Notes: generated by a model not told the origin, from the letters alone. A DNA stretch of 64,000 bases from Flavobacterium kingsejongi (GCF_003076475.1 NZ_CP020919.1:4092001-4156000); one strand, 5' to 3'. Shown: positions 25,243-34,276, counted from the stretch's first letter. Translations and numbers: made by a program.

Positions 25243-26229
25243 TTATAATACGCCAAAAAGTTTGTTTTTATAATCAATGATAACGGTGTTCTCCAGAAAA
25301 AAGGCATTTCCTGTTAAGCCCCATAATTTAGCAAACTTGTAAAAATCGCCAAAGGTTTCCTGTTCATCATAATATACGAGGAAGTCATTCAGGGCTTTCT
25401 TTCCAAACATTACCGGTTTATTTGTCTTAACGCCATAGTAGGTTATGGGTTTCCCCCAGCTCGTTACTGTTACGGTGTTTTCAATGGTAGGGCTGGCTAT
25501 TTTAAGCGCATCCTCTTTGGTCGTCATCATCGTAAAAAGGCTCGATCCGGTATCAAATAACAAATACTGAGTTGTACCATTGATAACTAAGGGGATTTTT
25601 ATCCTACCATCCTCACTGCGTTTAAAAGTTGCCGATCGGTAGTGTTCGGGTAATTCTTCGCTTACACCTTTAAAGGGCTGAAAAGTGGCCGATTTGTATT
25701 GTTTTGGTAATTTGTCACATACAGCAATCCTTTTATGGGGATAATCGATGATTAAAATTTTACCCTGGAATAAGTCTGGCCCAATCGTTCCAAGATGTTT
25801 CTCGGTACCGGAAGCTATTGAATCCAGAGTCATTTTTGTACCGAAGTTTTTAAAATAGCCCATTTCAATACCTTTAAAAGAAGTGGTGCCCATTTTAAGC
25901 TCCATGTTGGTAAATACCGGATTGTGTTCTCCCTGGATTAAAAACTTTTTTGTGTTGTCAATTTTGTGTTGTAATTCAGGATAAGCGGCCAAATAGGGTT
26001 CGATTACATTTCCATAAATGACAGTTTTGACGGAACCCAGATCAAACTGCATATCAAATTTGGCCGGGATATTATCAATTTTAACCGGGATGGCTATGGA
26101 ATATTTATCGAAATATTTGCCGTAAACAGAATCTCCTACCCATTTGAAGGGAATCCATTTTAGCTCTTGAGCATTAGCGGTGATCGTAGTAATAAGAAAT
26201 AGGAAAACAATAGGAATTCGGAATGCCAT
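25243..26229 (-). CDS. Exported retropepsin-like aspartic protease family protein
   Basis: The 328-residue protein has a signal peptide ending near TANAQ. The segment YLLFDTGSSLFTMM is the DTG-S active-site loop of pepsin/retropepsin-like proteases. An earlier pseudo-copy reads FDMQFDLGSVKTVIY, with DLG in place of DTG. Two lobes in one chain would give a pepsin-like arrangement with an altered first Asp loop, so catalytic competence is uncertain. It is monocistronic, with the repeat array lying 270 bp upstream of its start. Confidence 0.78.
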   Translation of the reverse strand: MAFRIPIVFLFLITTITANAQELKWIPFKWVGDSVYGKYFDKYSIAIPVKIDNIPAKFDMQFDLGSVKTVIYGNVIEPYLAAYPELQHKIDNTKKFLIQGEHNPVFTNMELKMGTTSFKGIEMGYFKNFGTKMTLDSIASGTEKHLGTIGPDLFQGKILIIDYPHKRIAVCDKLPKQYKSATFQPFKGVSEELPEHYRSATFKRSEDGRIKIPLVINGTTQYLLFDTGSSLFTMMTTKEDALKIASPTIENTVTVTSWGKPITYYGVKTNKPVMFGKKALNDFLVYYDEQETFGDFYKFAKLWGLTGNAFFLENTVIIDYKNKLFGVL

Positions 26230-26502
26230 ATTTTAAATTTTTAGTGGGGAATGCTAAAAGTTAATACAATACATAACTCTTTAATAGTGGCTATATACTG
26301 AATGTATTATGAGTGCTAATATAATTTAATTAATTTTCTTTCCCTATTTTTTTGATGCCTGTACTTGATATTGGTTGTTTTGTCAGTGGTGCCTTTAGCA
26401 ATGCATATCTTAAACGTTACAAGGGAAAGGCTATTCCTATTTTGGTATAAAAACCGATATCTTATCGGTAATTCGAATTAATGATGGGCTGTTGCACTTT
26501 TT
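26230..26502. other. Intergenic DNA upstream of the aspartic protease gene
   Basis: The stretch is AT-rich with no reading frame of note. It should hold the promoter for the 25243-26229 gene, but I find no full consensus match. Confidence 0.45.
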
Positions 26503-26775
26503 AGGAAGCTGTCCACTACTGTAGACGAGCCGCCGTAAGTGTGCAGGAAGGAATCTACTATCGTGGACAGGCTGCTGCAAACTGCAGGGAGCTGTCTACT
26601 ACTGTGGACGGGCCGCTGCATGTGTGCAGGAAGGAATCTACGATCGTGGACGGACTGCTGCAAGCTGCAGGGAGCCGTCTACTACCGTGGACGAGCCGCC
26701 GTAAGTGTGCAGGAAAGAATCTACTATCGTGGACGGCCATTACAGGAAAAAATGCTGTCTACTATCGTGGACGAA
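26503..26775. repeat. Array of seven degenerate 41/42-bp repeats with a hairpin core
   Basis: Units begin at 26503, 26545, 26586, 26628, 26669, 26711 and 26744. The first five are 42, 41, 42, 41 and 42 bp and alternate between two subtypes (AGGAAGGAATCTACTATCG against AGGGAGCTGTCTACTACTG), so the higher-order period is 83 bp. Every unit has a core of the form TCTACTATCGTGGAC, in which TCTAC/GTGGA can pair across a 4-5 nt loop. The last two units are degenerate. The array is richer in G and C than its surroundings. Spacing is not a multiple of three and there are no unique spacers, so it is neither protein-coding nor CRISPR. Confidence 0.85.
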
Positions 26776-26820
26776 TCCCTTTTTTTGACACACCCTATTT
26801 ATTTTGGAATAGTACTCCAT

Positions 26821-26859
26821 AAAAAAATCCCAATGGTAGCTAAGCATCGGGATTTTTTT
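26821..26859 (-). terminator. Terminator after the S41 peptidase gene
   Basis: AAAAAATCCC and GGGATTTTTT form a stem around a loop of about 19 nt that can pair further (AATG/CAT). It lies 16 bp beyond the stop of the minus-strand gene. Confidence 0.7.
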
Positions 26860-26874
26860 GAAATTATATTTTTT

Positions 26875-28317
26875 TTAAGGCTGTACTGTACCAAGGCCTT
26901 CCGGCAGCTTGTCGATATACATTTCGGTTTGCATTGGGTTTATGGATTTGGAATCTTTAAAATGCCGGAACTGCTCGGTTGGATTTTGTTTTTGCATCCG
27001 CGCCGCATTGGTAATAATCCCGATTGCGGTACTCAACAGGGGTTCGCTGGTATCGCCCAGTTGTCCCAGATTGCCCAGGTTTTCAATGAGGGGGTAAGTA
27101 GGCTGTATTCCTGCAGTATAATCGCCGTAACCATCTTTGTTAACGGTTTTTAATACCAAAGGCTGCATCGCATACCGGTGGGAACTACTTCTTTTGTTGG
27201 CCGAAAAATCAGGGGAATCATATAAGGTAATGGATCCTGCATTTTTACCAGTAGTAATATCACCAATTTGTACTACATCAATGTAAGGTTTCAGGCAGTT
27301 GATTACCAGTTCGCTTGCCGAAGCAGTACTTTGGGAGGTCAGGATGTAAACTTTGGTCAAATTCAGGCTGTTGATACCACTGCCATTGCTAAGGCTATTG
27401 GTAAAATTATTGACCAGTGAGGCTGAATTGGCTTGTTCCAAACGGGTCTGTATTTTAGGGTTCCATTGTTGCCGGTTAAATACCTGCCCGTTAAATTGGC
27501 CAGTGATCATACTGCCCAGGCGTACGGCAGACGAAATCAGCCCTCCCGAATTATAGCGTAAATCCAGTACCAGATCGGTTATGTTTTCGCCGGCCAATTG
27601 TCCAAAAGCCGCATTCAGCTGGTTATCGTAATCGCCATAAAAACCATTATAAACCAAATAGCCTATTTTATGATTGCCCATAGTATAGGTTTGTGTCTGG
27701 TATACCGGGTTTTCAGAGAATGGGGTTTTGGTCAGGGATACCGTTTGCCCGTTTGGCGTGATCGCACCATTGTCATAATCGGCAAGGTTCAGGGTGTAGC
27801 TGTCTCCCGAATTGAGCAGGCTCCTGTAATTGGAACTGGTCAATGGCGTACCGTTAACGGCATAAAAGATAGTGCCACGGTGGATGTTTTTGGTCGAAGC
27901 ATCAGAATTGGGCAATATATAACGTACCCATCCGAAGATTTCGGTGCTGCCGCTGTTTTTATAGCGCAGGCCATAGTCCACACCATTATTTTTTACCGTT
28001 CCGGTTAGTGCTTGTTCCAATAAAGTATAATCGCTATAAATGACGCTAAAGCGATCGATGACTCCTTTTTGATACAATAAATTGTCAAAAAGATTTTCAG
28101 GACTCGAGAACTCCTGCAGGAACATATTCAACTGAGCCTGGTTGGCAGCCTTGGAATCCGCAAGGTTAGGGACGTCCTGTTGCCATAAGTAATAGAGGTT
28201 CATTCCTTTCCAGATAAAATCATTTACAGGAACGGCATGGTCATCCAAATCATCACAGCCCTGAAGTGTGAGTGCACCGACAAAAGTCAGAAGCAAAAGT
28301 CTATAGTATTTTTTCAT
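26875..28317 (-). CDS. S41 family peptidase, lipoprotein (C-terminal processing protease-like)
   Basis: The 480-residue protein has a lipoprotein signal with Cys at residue 21 (TFVGALTLQGCDD). A PDZ-like region (GTIFYAVNGTPLTSSNYRSLL) precedes the S41 catalytic core: LVLDLRYNSGGLISSA and VYILTSQSTASASELVINCLKP, where the Ser of TASASE is the expected nucleophile. It probably acts at the cell envelope, possibly on the outer surface. It is divergent from the sigma-factor operon. Confidence 0.92.
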   Translation of the reverse strand: MKKYYRLLLLTFVGALTLQGCDDLDDHAVPVNDFIWKGMNLYYLWQQDVPNLADSKAANQAQLNMFLQEFSSPENLFDNLLYQKGVIDRFSVIYSDYTLLEQALTGTVKNNGVDYGLRYKNSGSTEIFGWVRYILPNSDASTKNIHRGTIFYAVNGTPLTSSNYRSLLNSGDSYTLNLADYDNGAITPNGQTVSLTKTPFSENPVYQTQTYTMGNHKIGYLVYNGFYGDYDNQLNAAFGQLAGENITDLVLDLRYNSGGLISSAVRLGSMITGQFNGQVFNRQQWNPKIQTRLEQANSASLVNNFTNSLSNGSGINSLNLTKVYILTSQSTASASELVINCLKPYIDVVQIGDITTGKNAGSITLYDSPDFSANKRSSSHRYAMQPLVLKTVNKDGYGDYTAGIQPTYPLIENLGNLGQLGDTSEPLLSTAIGIITNAARMQKQNPTEQFRHFKDSKSINPMQTEMYIDKLPEGLGTVQP

Positions 28318-28435
28318 ATCCGGTACGGTTTAAGCTGTAAATTTATCAACTTTAAATTAAATTTTGATTTATTTCTGTAACAAAATAAATAGTGCCTCGT
28401 CTTGACTATATACGCTAACCAATACCACTTGAAAA

Positions 28436-28951
28436 ATGAATAATAATGAGTTTGTAAAACTGGTTTTCCCTTTTAGGGATAAAGTCTTCCGGCTCGCCAA
28501 AAGGCTGCTCGTCAGTACAGAGGAGGCAGAGGATGCAACCCAGGAGGTATTGGTGAAATTATGGAATAAAAAACAGAGCTTGTCAGAATACACCAGTGTG
28601 GAAGCTTTTGCAATGACCATCACCAAAAACTTCTGCCTGGATCAGCTAAAATCAAAAAGGGCTGGGAATTTACAGCTTGTCCATAGTAATTATACTGATC
28701 GGGAAGCGGGATTACAGCAGAAGATCGAAGATAAGGACAGTTGGAACTGGGTCGAAAAGATAATGGCTCAATTACCGCAGCAGCAACAACTGATTATCCA
28801 GATGCGGGATGTGGAGCAATATGAATTTGATGAGATTGCAAAAATTATGGATATGAATGAAACGGCAGTGCGCGTGGCACTGTCAAGAGGACGGAAAACG
28901 ATACGGGAAGAATTAACAAAAAAACACAGCTATGGAATCAGACAGAATTGA
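28436..28951 (+). CDS. ECF-type RNA polymerase sigma factor
   Basis: The 171-residue protein has sigma region 2 (RLAKRLLVSTEEAEDATQEVLVKLWNKK) and region 4 (LPQQQQLIIQMRDVEQYEFDEIAKIMDMNETAVRVALSRGRKTIREEL), as in flavobacterial ECF factors. It heads a four-gene operon; its 3' end overlaps the next gene by 20 nt, typical of sigma/anti-sigma pairs. Confidence 0.95.
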   Translation: MNNNEFVKLVFPFRDKVFRLAKRLLVSTEEAEDATQEVLVKLWNKKQSLSEYTSVEAFAMTITKNFCLDQLKSKRAGNLQLVHSNYTDREAGLQQKIEDKDSWNWVEKIMAQLPQQQQLIIQMRDVEQYEFDEIAKIMDMNETAVRVALSRGRKTIREELTKKHSYGIRQN

Positions 28952-29375
28952 AATATTATTAGAACGCTATTTTGATGCCGAAACGAGTATTGCCGAAGAG
29001 AATGAATTAATGGCCTATTTTTCTTCTTCCGATGTTGCGCAGCATTTGGAACAATACCGATCTTTATTTGGCTATTTTGAACAGGAGCAACACCAAAAGT
29101 ATGAGCAGGCGCTACCACTACAAACCAATAAGCCAAAGGCAGTGTGGTTATCAATTGCAGCATCAGTCGTGGTGTTACTCGGAGCAGGAATCATGTATTT
29201 TACCACATCGAAACCCGTTCCACAGGATTTAGGAACATTTGATGACCCCGAAATTGCATTCCGAGAAACTCAAAAAGCCCTGAACCTATTGTCTCAGAAT
29301 GTAAATGTCGGTGTCGAAAGCGTCAAATATGTCGGAGAATACGAGAGATCAAAACAACTTATTTTTAAACAATAA
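28932..29375 (+). CDS. Single-TM protein, candidate anti-sigma factor
   Basis: The 147-residue protein begins with a cytosolic helical part (RIEILLERYFDAETSIAEENELMAYFSSSDVAQHLEQY), resembling the N-terminal zinc-less anti-sigma domain, followed by one transmembrane helix near residues 70-92 (VWLSIAASVVVLLGAGIMYF) and a short periplasmic tail. Translational overlap with the ECF gene supports the anti-sigma role. No Cys/His zinc motif is visible. Confidence 0.8.
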   Translation: MESDRIEILLERYFDAETSIAEENELMAYFSSSDVAQHLEQYRSLFGYFEQEQHQKYEQALPLQTNKPKAVWLSIAASVVVLLGAGIMYFTTSKPVPQDLGTFDDPEIAFRETQKALNLLSQNVNVGVESVKYVGEYERSKQLIFKQ

Positions 29376-29387
29376 CCCTTGGAAATC

Positions 29388-29915
29388 ATGAAAAAATTTA
29401 TAATCACATTCGCTTTATTTTTAACCCCATTATTCTTTTTTGGACAGACTGTATTTGATAAATACGAAGGCCAGGAAACCGTGACGGCTGTATCAGTAAA
29501 CAAAAAAATGTTCCAGCTGATGAGTAATGTTAAGATGGATGCCAAAGACAAAGAGATGGCACAGTATGTTAGCCTGCTTAAAAAACTCGATAACCTGAAA
29601 GTGTATACAACGACTAATACCAAAATAAGCACGGACATGAAAGCGACTTTTGAAAAATATATGAAAACAAATGCGCTTGAAGAGCTGATGCGTGTGAGCG
29701 ACAAGGGCCAGAACATCAGGATTTATGTAAAATCCGGAGCTACTGAAAACCAGGTGAAAGAACTGTTGATGTTTATTGATGGTGGTGGCACTAAAGAAAA
29801 TACGGTATTGATGTCACTAACGGGTAACTTTGACCTGAACGAAATTTCAACGCTGACCAATAAAATGAACCTGCCCGGTGGCGAAGAACTAAAAAAAGCC
29901 TCTAAGAAAAAATAA
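29388..29915 (+). CDS. DUF4252 protein, exported (paralogue 1)
   Basis: Starting at the ATG at 29388 (an in-frame TTG three codons earlier is rejected) gives a signal peptide MKKFIITFALFLTPLFFFGQT and then a DUF4252 domain: MFQLMSNVKMDAKDKEMAQYVSLLKKLDNLKVYTT, and VKSGATENQVKELLMFIDGG. The C-terminus is Lys-rich. Function is unknown. DUF4252 genes regularly sit behind ECF sigma/anti-sigma pairs in Bacteroidota. Confidence 0.88.
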   Translation: MKKFIITFALFLTPLFFFGQTVFDKYEGQETVTAVSVNKKMFQLMSNVKMDAKDKEMAQYVSLLKKLDNLKVYTTTNTKISTDMKATFEKYMKTNALEELMRVSDKGQNIRIYVKSGATENQVKELLMFIDGGGTKENTVLMSLTGNFDLNEISTLTNKMNLPGGEELKKASKKK

Positions 29916-29921
29916 AAAACC

Positions 29922-30452
29922 ATGAAAAAATCAATCGTACTCCTGCTCTTTAGTGTATTGCTTATGAGCTGTAACAATGAACTGACCCTGCAAAAATATT
30001 TTGTCAATAATACCGATGCTCCTAATTTTATGGCCATCGATATGGATCCCGGAATGCTCAATATTGACAAAACAAAATTGACAGCGGACGAAGCCAGTGC
30101 CCTGAAAGCATTTGACAAAATCAACATCCTGACGTTTAAAGCTACCGAGCAAAATAAAGCCAAGTTCGAAGCAGAACGCGTAAAAGTAGCGGGTATCCTA
30201 AAGGAAAAAAGCTATGATGAACTGATGAAATTTGGTAGTGGTAAAGATGGTGTAGCGGTCTATTCTGTTGGTGAGGGTGAGCATATTAAAGAATTTGTAA
30301 TCTATGCCAACAAGAAAGATAATGGATTTGCTATTGTACGTGTATTGGGAACTAACATGACACCCAACCATGTAATGACGCTAATGAGTGTGCTGAAACA
30401 TTCGGATATCAAATCCGACCAATTGAAATCTTTAGCAGATTTCATGAAATAA
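29922..30452 (+). CDS. DUF4252 lipoprotein (paralogue 2)
   Basis: The 176-residue protein has a lipobox with Cys at residue 17 (LLFSVLLMSCNN). It shares the layout of the preceding gene: an early DPGMLNIDKTKLTADEASALKAFDKINILTF stretch, then GVAVYSVGEGEHIKEFVIYANK. It differs from its neighbour by being lipid-anchored and not soluble. It starts 6 nt after the previous stop and a terminator follows. Confidence 0.87.
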   Translation: MKKSIVLLLFSVLLMSCNNELTLQKYFVNNTDAPNFMAIDMDPGMLNIDKTKLTADEASALKAFDKINILTFKATEQNKAKFEAERVKVAGILKEKSYDELMKFGSGKDGVAVYSVGEGEHIKEFVIYANKKDNGFAIVRVLGTNMTPNHVMTLMSVLKHSDIKSDQLKSLADFMK

Positions 30453-30469
30453 TAGGAATGAATCCAAAC

Positions 30470-30500
30470 AAATAGCGTCCCGAAAAGGACGCTTTTTTTA
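30470..30500. terminator. Terminator between DUF4252 operon and carotenoid operon
   Basis: AGCGTCC and GGACGCT form a stem with the tetraloop-like CGAAAA, followed by seven T residues. It works for the plus-strand operon. Confidence 0.82.
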
Positions 30501-30941
30501 TTTCTTGAAGTATTTAAACGGAACCATCAGCATCCCGAAACATTCACCGTCTTCTTTACCGGTATGTTTGTGGTGCATTTTGTGTGCCCTTCGGACACCT
30601 TTGGCATACGTATGATTGGCATTGCGGAATAATTTAAAACGTTGGTGGATAAAGATATCATGCACCAGGAAATAAGCCAGGCCATACGCAAAGATACCCA
30701 ATCCTATTGCCAGCCCGATTTCGAGAATGTCATAACGCCAAAGCAGGAAAAACCCGATACTGATGACGGCATAAAAAATAAAAAAGGTATCGTTACGTTC
30801 AAACCAGGAGTCATGGTCTTTTTTGTGATGGTCTTGGTGCAGGCTCCATAAAAAGCCATGCATGATGTATTTATGGGTGAACCACGCCATAAATTCCATA
30901 AACAGGAAGGTTAGTATAAAAACCAGAATATTCAGTCCCAT
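30498..30941 (-). CDS. crtZ: Beta-carotene 3-hydroxylase
   Basis: The start at the ATG at 30941 gives 147 residues with four transmembrane helices and the four His boxes of di-iron fatty-acid hydroxylase-like enzymes: HKYIMHG, HQDHHKK, HDIFIHQR and HKMHHKH. CrtZ adds the 3- and 3'-hydroxyl groups that turn beta-carotene into zeaxanthin, the main flavobacterial pigment. It is the last gene of the minus-strand operon, 37 nt after crtB. No lycopene cyclase is in the window. Confidence 0.95.
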   Translation of the reverse strand: MGLNILVFILTFLFMEFMAWFTHKYIMHGFLWSLHQDHHKKDHDSWFERNDTFFIFYAVISIGFFLLWRYDILEIGLAIGLGIFAYGLAYFLVHDIFIHQRFKLFRNANHTYAKGVRRAHKMHHKHTGKEDGECFGMLMVPFKYFKK

Positions 30942-30978
30942 GGTCAATTGCAATTTAAGTTGATAGTACGGCCTGTGT

Positions 30979-31815
30979 TTACAGCAGGTTGAATTTGTAA
31001 TTAAAGTAGCATTGTGCTAATATGCCTGCTTTTTGGTAATCCGGCACGCGGATGCGGGTCGTCTTGATTTCTACCGAAGGGGTCTTTTTTAGCTTTTTCA
31101 ATAACCTTTTGTAGTACACATACGCAGTATAGACACCAAATTTAGCTTCGAGTGGCAGGCGTTGGATGCCTTCATACCCTTTCTCAAAATCGGCTTCTAT
31201 TTCTTCTATGATTTGTATTTTGGACGCTTCGTTGAGTTCATTGAGGTCGGTATTTGGAAAATAGCTGCGGTTGAGGAGCTCAAAATCATTCTTGAGGTCG
31301 CGCAGGAAATTCACTTTTTGGAAAGCCGATCCCAGGTGCATTGCTGCATCTTTCAGCTCTTCATATTTTTGGTCGTCCCCCTTTACAAATACTTTCAGGC
31401 ACATCAGGCCAACAACATCCGCAGAGCCATAGATGTATTCTTTGTATTCTGCAGCGCTGTATTCTTTTTTGTGTAAATCCAGCTTCATGCTTTCCATAAA
31501 TGCCATAATGAGCGGCATCGGGATGTGGTATTTGTGAACGGTATGCTGGAATGCATTCAGGATAGGGTTGAGGTTTATCTTGTATTCGATAGCATGGATA
31601 AGGTCGGCTTCAAATTTCTCGAACAGCTGTATTTTATCATAGTCATGAAAGCTATCGACAATTTCATCGGCAAACCGCACAAAGCCATAAATATTATAAA
31701 TGTCCTGACGGATACCCGGCGAGATCATCTTGATTGCAGATGAAAACGAAGTACTATAGGATTGCGTAACATATTTGCTGCATTCAAAAGAAACAGTGTC
31801 AAAAATAGATTTCAT
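30979..31815 (-). CDS. crtB: Phytoene synthase
   Basis: The 278-residue trans-isoprenyl diphosphate synthase joins two geranylgeranyl diphosphates. The first Asp-rich motif is FADEIVDSFHDYD (D50xxxD54) and the second is FLRDLKND. The segment SFSSAIKMISPGIRQDIYNIYGFVR is typical. It lies between crtI (27-nt gap) and crtZ (37-nt gap). Confidence 0.95.
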   Translation of the reverse strand: MKSIFDTVSFECSKYVTQSYSTSFSSAIKMISPGIRQDIYNIYGFVRFADEIVDSFHDYDKIQLFEKFEADLIHAIEYKINLNPILNAFQHTVHKYHIPMPLIMAFMESMKLDLHKKEYSAAEYKEYIYGSADVVGLMCLKVFVKGDDQKYEELKDAAMHLGSAFQKVNFLRDLKNDFELLNRSYFPNTDLNELNEASKIQIIEEIEADFEKGYEGIQRLPLEAKFGVYTAYVYYKRLLKKLKKTPSVEIKTTRIRVPDYQKAGILAQCYFNYKFNLL

Positions 31816-31842
31816 GGCGGATGTTTTTGAGGTGGACTGCGT

Positions 31843-33303
31843 TTACTGTTGTTTCTCTATGAGTTCTGCTACCAGTTTTCCGGAAATTAGTGCCGGTGGT
31901 ACACCGGGTCCGGGAACTGTAAGCTGTCCGGTGAAATAAAGATTATTGACTTTATCACTTTTTAGCTTGGGGCGTAAAAATGCAGTCTGGAAGAGCGTAT
32001 TGGCGAGTCCGTATGCATTTCCTTTATAAGAATTGTATTCCCTGATGAAATCGTTGACACAAAAGGATTCCTTAAAAATAATATTATTTTTGATAGGTTG
32101 TTGTGTTAGTTTTTCAAAACGGGTAATAATTTTATCAAAATAGCGTTCCCGCAGGGCTTCGGTATCTTCTATTCCGGGTGCTATGGGAATGAGGAATATT
32201 CCGGCTTCCTGTCCTTCAGGTGCCGCATTAGTATCCGTTTTAGACGGGAAACTGGCATAAAAAAGCGGTTCTTCCGGCCAATGCGGATTGTCATAAATGG
32301 CGGCCGCATGGGCATCAAAATCCACATCAAAAAATAAGGAATGATGCTCAGTGTTTTTTATTTTGGTGTCAAATCCGACATAAAACAACAGGCAGGAGGG
32401 CGCAAAAGTCTTTTTAGCCCAGTATTTTTCGGAATATTTCCGATGCTCCGGATCCAATAATGTTTCGGTATGATGGTAATCGGCACCACTCAGTATGAGG
32501 TCGGCAGCGATTGTTTTTCCATTCACGACCAATGCGGTTGCTTTTTTTCCTTCCACGATGATTTTTTCAATTGCCGCATCGGTATGGATGGTCACGCCTA
32601 ATTCTTTTGCCAATGCTTCCAGGGCGAGAATGACACTGTACATCCCATTTTTAGGATGCCATGTACCCAAGCCAAAATCGGCAAAGTTCATAAAACTATA
32701 AAAAGAAGGGGTGTCGGATGGTTTGGCACCCAGGAAAATGACCGGGAATTCCAATACCTGAATGAGTTTCGGGTTTTTAAATTTCCTGCGGATGTCTTTG
32801 CTGATAGTGCTGAAAAACTGATTGATGTTCAGCGTTGTTTCCGGTGTGATGAGTTCCAGTGGGGAAACTCCGGGACGGTATACAATATCCCCAATGGCAA
32901 TGGTATAATTCTTTTCGGCTTTTCGGATAAATTGTTCCAGGACTTTACCGCTTCCGGCCTCAATAGCTTCAAAAGTAGCGATGATTTCCGGGAGGTTATC
33001 GGCAATGGTAATAAATTCATTAGGGCCAAAATAAACGGAATAGGCCGGCGATAGCTTGATCAGGTCGTAATAATCGGAAGGCTTTTTGCCAAAGTCAGCA
33101 AAGAAACGCTCAAAAACATCCGGCATCCAATACCAGGTAGGCCCGATATCAAATGTAAATCCTTCTTTTTTCAGTTGTCGTGCGCGTCCGCCGATAGTGC
33201 TGTTTTTCTCATACACTGTAACCTGGTGTCCTGCTTTGGCAAGGTAAGATGCCGCTGCCAAAGCCGAAAATCCGGAGCCGATTATTTTAATGTCTTTTTT
33301 CAT
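31843..33303 (-). CDS. crtI: Phytoene desaturase
   Basis: Starting at the ATG at 33303 (an upstream in-frame Met eleven codons earlier lacks support), the protein opens with the FAD dinucleotide loop IIGSGFSALAAASYLAKAGHQVTVYEKN followed by IGGRARQLKKEGFTFDIGPTWYW. The C-terminal FAD contact is NLYFTGQLTVPGPGVPPALISGKLVAE. CrtI carries out all desaturations from phytoene to lycopene. It starts 56 nt after the MerR-type regulator on the same strand. Confidence 0.96.
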   Translation of the reverse strand: MKKDIKIIGSGFSALAAASYLAKAGHQVTVYEKNSTIGGRARQLKKEGFTFDIGPTWYWMPDVFERFFADFGKKPSDYYDLIKLSPAYSVYFGPNEFITIADNLPEIIATFEAIEAGSGKVLEQFIRKAEKNYTIAIGDIVYRPGVSPLELITPETTLNINQFFSTISKDIRRKFKNPKLIQVLEFPVIFLGAKPSDTPSFYSFMNFADFGLGTWHPKNGMYSVILALEALAKELGVTIHTDAAIEKIIVEGKKATALVVNGKTIAADLILSGADYHHTETLLDPEHRKYSEKYWAKKTFAPSCLLFYVGFDTKIKNTEHHSLFFDVDFDAHAAAIYDNPHWPEEPLFYASFPSKTDTNAAPEGQEAGIFLIPIAPGIEDTEALRERYFDKIITRFEKLTQQPIKNNIIFKESFCVNDFIREYNSYKGNAYGLANTLFQTAFLRPKLKSDKVNNLYFTGQLTVPGPGVPPALISGKLVAELIEKQQ

Positions 33304-33359
33304 ATTGTTTAACAAATATATAGAATTGTTAAACAAAGAAAAACTGCCTGAGGCAAGAA

Positions 33360-34259
33360 TTATAATTTATTTAGGAAATCCGGAATACTTTCGAGGACTG
33401 CAATCTTATCACTTGGTAAGATATGCTTCAGATAGTTCGTCATACGGCCCATCACCCACAACTGGGAGTTGGTATCGTTCAGGATTTCACTGGCAAATAA
33501 ACCAATATACGTATTGACCTCTTCTTTGGAAGGTTCGGTGGTCATGTAGGTCGTAAAGATGATATTGTCGTAAAATTCTTTTAGCGACTTGAGGTCTTCA
33601 ATGGAGACATTGCATCCCAGATAAATGGTTTGGTAATTTTCATTGAGCGCTTCATAATTCAGGTACAGCAGCCCCAATTCGTGGATCTCATTTTTTGGAA
33701 GGTAAAACACGAATATATTAGAGGTTACGGTTGGTTTTTGCGCCTGCAGCAAATCAATATTCACCATCAGCTTCTGACGGATAAGATTGGTAATAAAATG
33801 CTCATGTGCGGGTGTGATCGTTCCGGCCTGCCATAACATACCGATCTCATTTAAAAGCGGTATAAAAACAGCGGTGAAGATTTCCCGGAAGCATTTTTCC
33901 CCCAGTAGTTCTTCATAGGTAGCTACAAATAGATTCTGGTCAAAATTGAGCATGGCTATTTTAAAAGCATTAATAGTATGGCCTTTAAAATTTTTATTGG
34001 TGATAATTTCCTGTACCAGCTGGGGTATTTTTTCCGGTGGGTATTTTGAAATTTGTGAGATTTTATAACCGTGGTTGTGCAGCAACGTAATGTTGAGTAA
34101 TTTCTGCACATTCGGAAGGTCGTAGTAGCGCACATTGTTATCAGTCCTCATGGGTTCCAGTACGGCGTATCGTTTTTCCCAAATCCTGATAGTATGTGCC
34201 TTAATGCCGGAAAGATTCTCTAAATCTTTTATGCTGAATACATTCTTGCTGTTGTTCAT
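33360..34259 (-). CDS. MerR-type regulator with B12-binding domain, CarH/LitR-like
   Basis: The 299-residue protein has three parts. Residues 1-75 form a MerR helix-turn-helix (FSIKDLENLSGIKAHTIRIWEKRY). Residues about 85-170 form the four-helix bundle, and about 178-299 the Rossmann-type cobalamin fold. W143 followed by nine residues and then E153-H154 is the W-x9-EH signature of the B12 photoreceptors CarH and LitR. E191-x-H193-x-x-G196 is the cobalamin-binding ExHxxG motif. The residue after W143 is Gln, where CarH has the His that binds cobalt after light exposure. As first gene of the crt operon it probably represses the operon in the dark. Confidence 0.9.
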   Translation of the reverse strand: MNNSKNVFSIKDLENLSGIKAHTIRIWEKRYAVLEPMRTDNNVRYYDLPNVQKLLNITLLHNHGYKISQISKYPPEKIPQLVQEIITNKNFKGHTINAFKIAMLNFDQNLFVATYEELLGEKCFREIFTAVFIPLLNEIGMLWQAGTITPAHEHFITNLIRQKLMVNIDLLQAQKPTVTSNIFVFYLPKNEIHELGLLYLNYEALNENYQTIYLGCNVSIEDLKSLKEFYDNIIFTTYMTTEPSKEEVNTYIGLFASEILNDTNSQLWVMGRMTNYLKHILPSDKIAVLESIPDFLNKL

Positions 34260-34276
34260 TAGTCGTTTGTCTTATG

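Noticed and set aside
26503..26775. CRISPR array
   Set aside because: Units follow one another without unique spacers, they alternate in two related subtypes, and no cas gene is in the window.
26539..27153. 204-codon frame across the repeat array
   Set aside because: The repeats lack stops in several frames on both strands, so long frames are expected by chance; the 41/42-bp period would change frame each unit, and the 3' part is antisense to the S41 gene.
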